Source of the DNA: Podochytrium sp. JEL0797
Lineage: Eukaryota > Chytridiomycota > Chytridiomycetes > Chytridiales > Chytriomycetaceae
NCBI GenBank assembly: GCA_027596195.1
Contig: JADGJG010000903.1
Span: forward strand, 1 to 11,151
Direction of reading: 5' to 3'
DNA: 11,151 nucleotides
Made by a program: the position numbers and the translations under genes. The notes under the pieces were generated by a model. It was not told the DNA's origin. It worked only from the letters and a program-made list of their open reading frames with translations, and ran no database searches. Shown in pieces: positions 9,419-11,151 of this stretch. Position 1 is the first letter of the stretch. The number at the start of each line of letters is the position of its first letter.

Positions 9419-9440
9419 GGGGAGAAGGGGGGAGGGGGGG
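9419..9440 (+). repeat. G-rich run upstream of the QCR10-like start
   Basis: A purine run containing runs of six and seven G lies about 48 nt upstream of the predicted ATG, on the coding strand. It could form a G-quadruplex in DNA or in the leader RNA. No other evidence of function is visible. Confidence 0.6.
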
Positions 9441-9487
9441 CGAATCAGCGGAATCGCCAGCAACCGATTTGCACTTTTTCTCGAAAA

Positions 9488-10005
9488 ATGCTCCAAAACC
9501 AATACGTCGCCGTTGCTGTGAGTACCCCTGGCTCAGTCAGTGGATGGCGATCGCGAAGGCGATCCTCAATTCGAACATCACACGACTCTAACGATGGACC
9601 GGGATTGACCGCAATGGATCTCGTTCAGCGCAAAACCCGTTCCTAACTGTCACCCATCTCTTCCCAGCCATGGCTCCGCCGTTTGGCGCCCCTCAGAAAC
9701 CGCTCCAAGGCCATGAGCGGGTAAATCTTGTCTCATTCGCAGTTCTGACTTCGCCATCTCGCTCATCCATCAACTACAAAAAAAATCAGTGCCGCCTCGT
9801 TGACCATCTGGGGTGCTGGAATCGGCCTTGCTGCATTGTGGTTTATTGAACCGACCCCGATTGCCCGTCGTGATGTTTTGCAGGTTTGAATGATCATGCG
9901 AGAGAAGAGGGAATCGAATCTCTAAAACGGTTTTCATCTCAGAACATTCCGGTTATCGGCGGATTCTGGAAGGCCAAGTTGGACAAGGCTCTTCAGGTCG
10001 ACTAA
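9488..10005 (+). CDS. QCR10: QCR10-like subunit of mitochondrial cytochrome bc1 complex
   Basis: Four exons: 9488-9517, 9668-9720, 9790-9883 and 9943-10005, giving 79 aa, against about 77 in yeast Qcr10. The introns are 150, 69 and 59 bp (phases 0, 2, 0). The central part has one membrane segment (SLTIWGAGIGLAALWFI), followed by an acidic/Pro turn, a DVLQ segment and NIPVIGGFW. From memory this matches the yeast pattern of a WGGA..G membrane helix followed by IPLLG. Qcr10 is a small single-span subunit of complex III in the inner mitochondrial membrane and helps stabilise the Rieske protein. Residues 1-28, rich in Arg and Lys, would face the matrix. The 30-nt first exon is the weakest part: it was chosen because its phase fits the 9668 acceptor. 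The tempting ATG at 9670 is in the wrong frame for exon 3. Confidence 0.75.
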
Positions 10006-10053
10006 GCCATTATTTGGTCGATTCAGTCTCTTGGAGAATGGCCCCATCAATCA

Positions 10054-10059
10054 AATAAA
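10054..10059 (+). terminator. Poly(A) signal AATAAA of the QCR10-like gene
   Basis: AATAAA lies about 49 nt after the TAA stop. A second AATAAA at 10343-10348 is too far away to be the main signal. Confidence 0.55.
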
Positions 10060-10374
10060 TTTCAGGTCTATTCTTCATAATACACTGTGATTCTGCCAAG
10101 AAATCTGTTGATATGTGTGGTTTACGTATGCGCACGGCCCGATGTAAATTAAAATTCGAGCGAGGCTTGAAATGACACAGATGAAGGGTGCCACGATCCA
10201 CGCGTTTTGGGACAAACATGTTACCTTTAGAAGCTGTTGATATGCTCTCTTCCGACTTCTCCTATTAGAATTCCCCTGAAATGGGAGAAACCGCAAGGAA
10301 AATGAACGATTTCACTTTTTCCCCCTTTTTTACTTCCGTTTAAATAAATGAGATTGTGACGGATGAAAAGAGAA

Positions 10375-10390
10375 CGAATCAAATGATTCG
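10375..10390. repeat. Inverted repeat CGAATCA-AA-TGATTCG
   Basis: Two perfect 7-bp arms are separated by two bases, 135 bp upstream of the CCT4 ATG. The size and symmetry suit a dimeric DNA-binding protein. It does not match the 5-bp spacing of a heat-shock element. Confidence 0.5.
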
Positions 10391-10481
10391 CAAGTGGGAC
10401 CACAACGACGCGTTCGCGTTTTGGCAGGTGTTGGCAGTTGGGGTGGAAAGCGCTGGGCAAAAGATTTTCTTCCCCCCTTTT

Positions 10482-10523
10482 CCACCTCACCAAAACCACC
10501 ACCAAACCACCACCAACCGACCC
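10482..10523 (+). repeat. ACC-rich leader directly upstream of the CCT4 start
   Basis: A stretch of repeated ACC/CCA units preceded by a C/T run ends three bases before the ATG. Such unstructured C/A-rich leaders are common before highly translated fungal genes. It probably belongs to the 5' UTR. Confidence 0.55.
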
Positions 10524-10525
10524 AA

Positions 10526-11032
10526 ATGGCCGAAGGACGCGCATTCAAGGAGAAGGAGAAGCCCGCCGAGGTCCGCAACAGCAACATTGTTGCCGCCAAG
10601 GGTGTGTATTTTGGTGTTTGCTTTGCGTTTACCTGACTTTTTCCATTTCCCACCAGCCGTGTCTGACGCTGTGCGAACATCGCTGGGTCCAAGAGGAATG
10701 GACAAGATGGTGCGTCTCCTTCTATTGCCCTCTTCCTCGTGCCTCGCGTGGCATTAACTCCCGTGCTTAGATCCAATCCGCAAATGGCGAAGTTGTCATC
10801 ACCAACGACGGAGCAACGATTCTGAAGCAAATGTCTGTGCTCCACCCCGCTGCCAAGATGGTACGTTCCTTCCCCACTTTCTCTACTCCCGAACAACTAA
10901 CCCTTGCGGGGCGTGAATGGCAGTTGGTCGACCTTTCTGCCGCCCAGGATGTGGAGGCCGGTGACGGAACCACCTCTGTTGTTGTGTTGGCCGGAAGCTT
11001 GCTTGGAGCTGCCGAGAAGCTGTTGGAAAAAG
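10526..11032 (+). CDS. CCT4: CCT4 (TCP-1 delta), cytosolic chaperonin subunit, 5' part only
   Basis: Four exons are visible: 10526-10601, 10657-10709, 10771-10860 and 10924-11032. They encode the first 109 residues plus one base of a protein normally about 530 aa; the rest lies beyond the window. The introns are 55, 61 and 63 bp, with a fourth starting at 11033 (GTAAGC). The sequence carries chaperonin hallmarks: [29 protein letters not shown] and GDGTTS, the last two blocks near residues 68-93 lying in the ATP-binding equatorial domain. [17 protein letters not shown] and [14 protein letters not shown] fit the delta subunit best among CCT1-8, as recalled. The product is one of eight subunits of the TRiC/CCT double ring that folds actin, tubulin and other proteins with ATP. 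The promoter region upstream has no recognisable TATA box. Confidence 0.92.
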
Positions 11033-11151
11033 GTAAGCCGCGACGGACTGAATCTTTCTCGAGAGCGTGTTGGGCTACGCATTTGTGTGGGGGGGCCCCC
11101 GCCCCGCGGGAGCCCGAGCCCACACACACCCCACCCCAGACACCCACGCAG
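11033..11151 (+). other. CCT4 intron 4, GC-rich, reaching the window end
   Basis: The intron starts with GTAAGC. The last bases of the window are CACCCACGCAG, a plausible acceptor, so the intron may end exactly at 11151 (119 bp). It is unlike the other introns: 11085-11125 carries runs of G and C and a possible stem between GTGTGGG (11085-11091) and CCCACAC (11119-11125). The acceptor cannot be confirmed because the next exon is outside the window. Confidence 0.6.

Larger units (their letters stand above)
9175..9487 (+). other. Intergenic region before the QCR10-like gene
   Basis: These 313 bp hold the gene B poly(A) signal, a TATATAT at 9228-9234 that is far (about 250 bp) from the next ATG, and a G-rich run at 9419-9440. 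They presumably include the QCR10 promoter and leader. I see no gene here; a small minus-strand open frame across 9314-9502 resembles nothing known to me. Confidence 0.55.
10006..10525 (+). promoter_or_regulatory. Intergenic region and CCT4 promoter
   Basis: These 520 bp contain the QCR10 poly(A) signal, a T/C-rich stretch near 10314-10331, a second AATAAA at 10343, an inverted repeat at 10375-10390 and an ACC-rich leader just before the CCT4 ATG. No TATA box and no tRNA-like sequence was recognised. Short open frames on both strands here look like chance. Confidence 0.5.

Noticed and set aside
9314..9502. Small minus-strand open frame between gene B and QCR10
   Set aside because: No recognisable motif, and it overlaps the QCR10 first exon. 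Probably chance.
9670..9720. ATG at 9670 as the start of the QCR10-like protein
   Set aside because: Its frame continues into exon 3 as an unrelated, soon-terminated peptide. Only the frame set by the 9668 acceptor reaches the conserved membrane segment.
10227..10896. Minus-strand open frames antisense to CCT4 and its promoter
   Set aside because: They overlap confident CCT4 exons and carry only low-complexity Gly/Val/Trp stretches from the ACC-rich leader.
1..11151. Search by eye for tRNA, rRNA, CRISPR arrays and transposon ends
   Set aside because: No B-box-like tRNA core, spaced direct repeats, terminal inverted repeats or transposase-like protein was seen.

Overview
The window is nuclear DNA of a fungus. 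All five genes are interrupted by short GT-AG introns (44-150 bp, mostly 48-75 bp), intergenic spaces are about 100-520 bp, and AATAAA signals follow several stop codons. The products fit a fungus: a MON2 trafficking protein, a QCR10-like complex III subunit, the chaperonin subunit CCT4, and two cysteine-rich secreted proteins of a type I associate with fungal 'macrophage-activating glycoprotein' surface proteins. The many introns in MON2 suggest an early-diverging lineage (chytrid-like or zygomycete-like), but that placement is a guess.

Layout. 1-251: a poly-G/C low-complexity edge and a short gene-free stretch. 252-1225 (-): gene A, a secreted ten-cysteine protein in four exons. 1330-7602 (-): MON2, thirteen exons, 1858 aa predicted. 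7603-8099: a divergent intergenic region with CRE-like, CCAAT and TATA elements pointing towards gene B. 8100-9174 (+): gene B, a paralogue of A in three exons, with a Thr-rich stalk and a probable GPI-anchor tail. 9488-10005 (+): a QCR10-like gene, four exons, 79 aa. 10526-end (+): the 5' part of CCT4, four exons visible, with the window ending in or exactly at the end of its fourth intron.

The genes do not form a pathway. MON2 (endosome/Golgi traffic), QCR10 (respiration) and CCT4 (cytosolic folding) are housekeeping genes. The structural point of interest is that A and B are paralogues in opposite orientation on either side of MON2. They keep the same ten cysteines but share only one of four intron positions and have different C-termini. 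No mobile element, CRISPR, rRNA or tRNA was seen, and I found no convincing novel multi-gene system. Exon boundaries were worked out by hand from reading-frame continuity, splice-site consensus, paralogue comparison and family sequences known from memory; none has been checked against transcripts.
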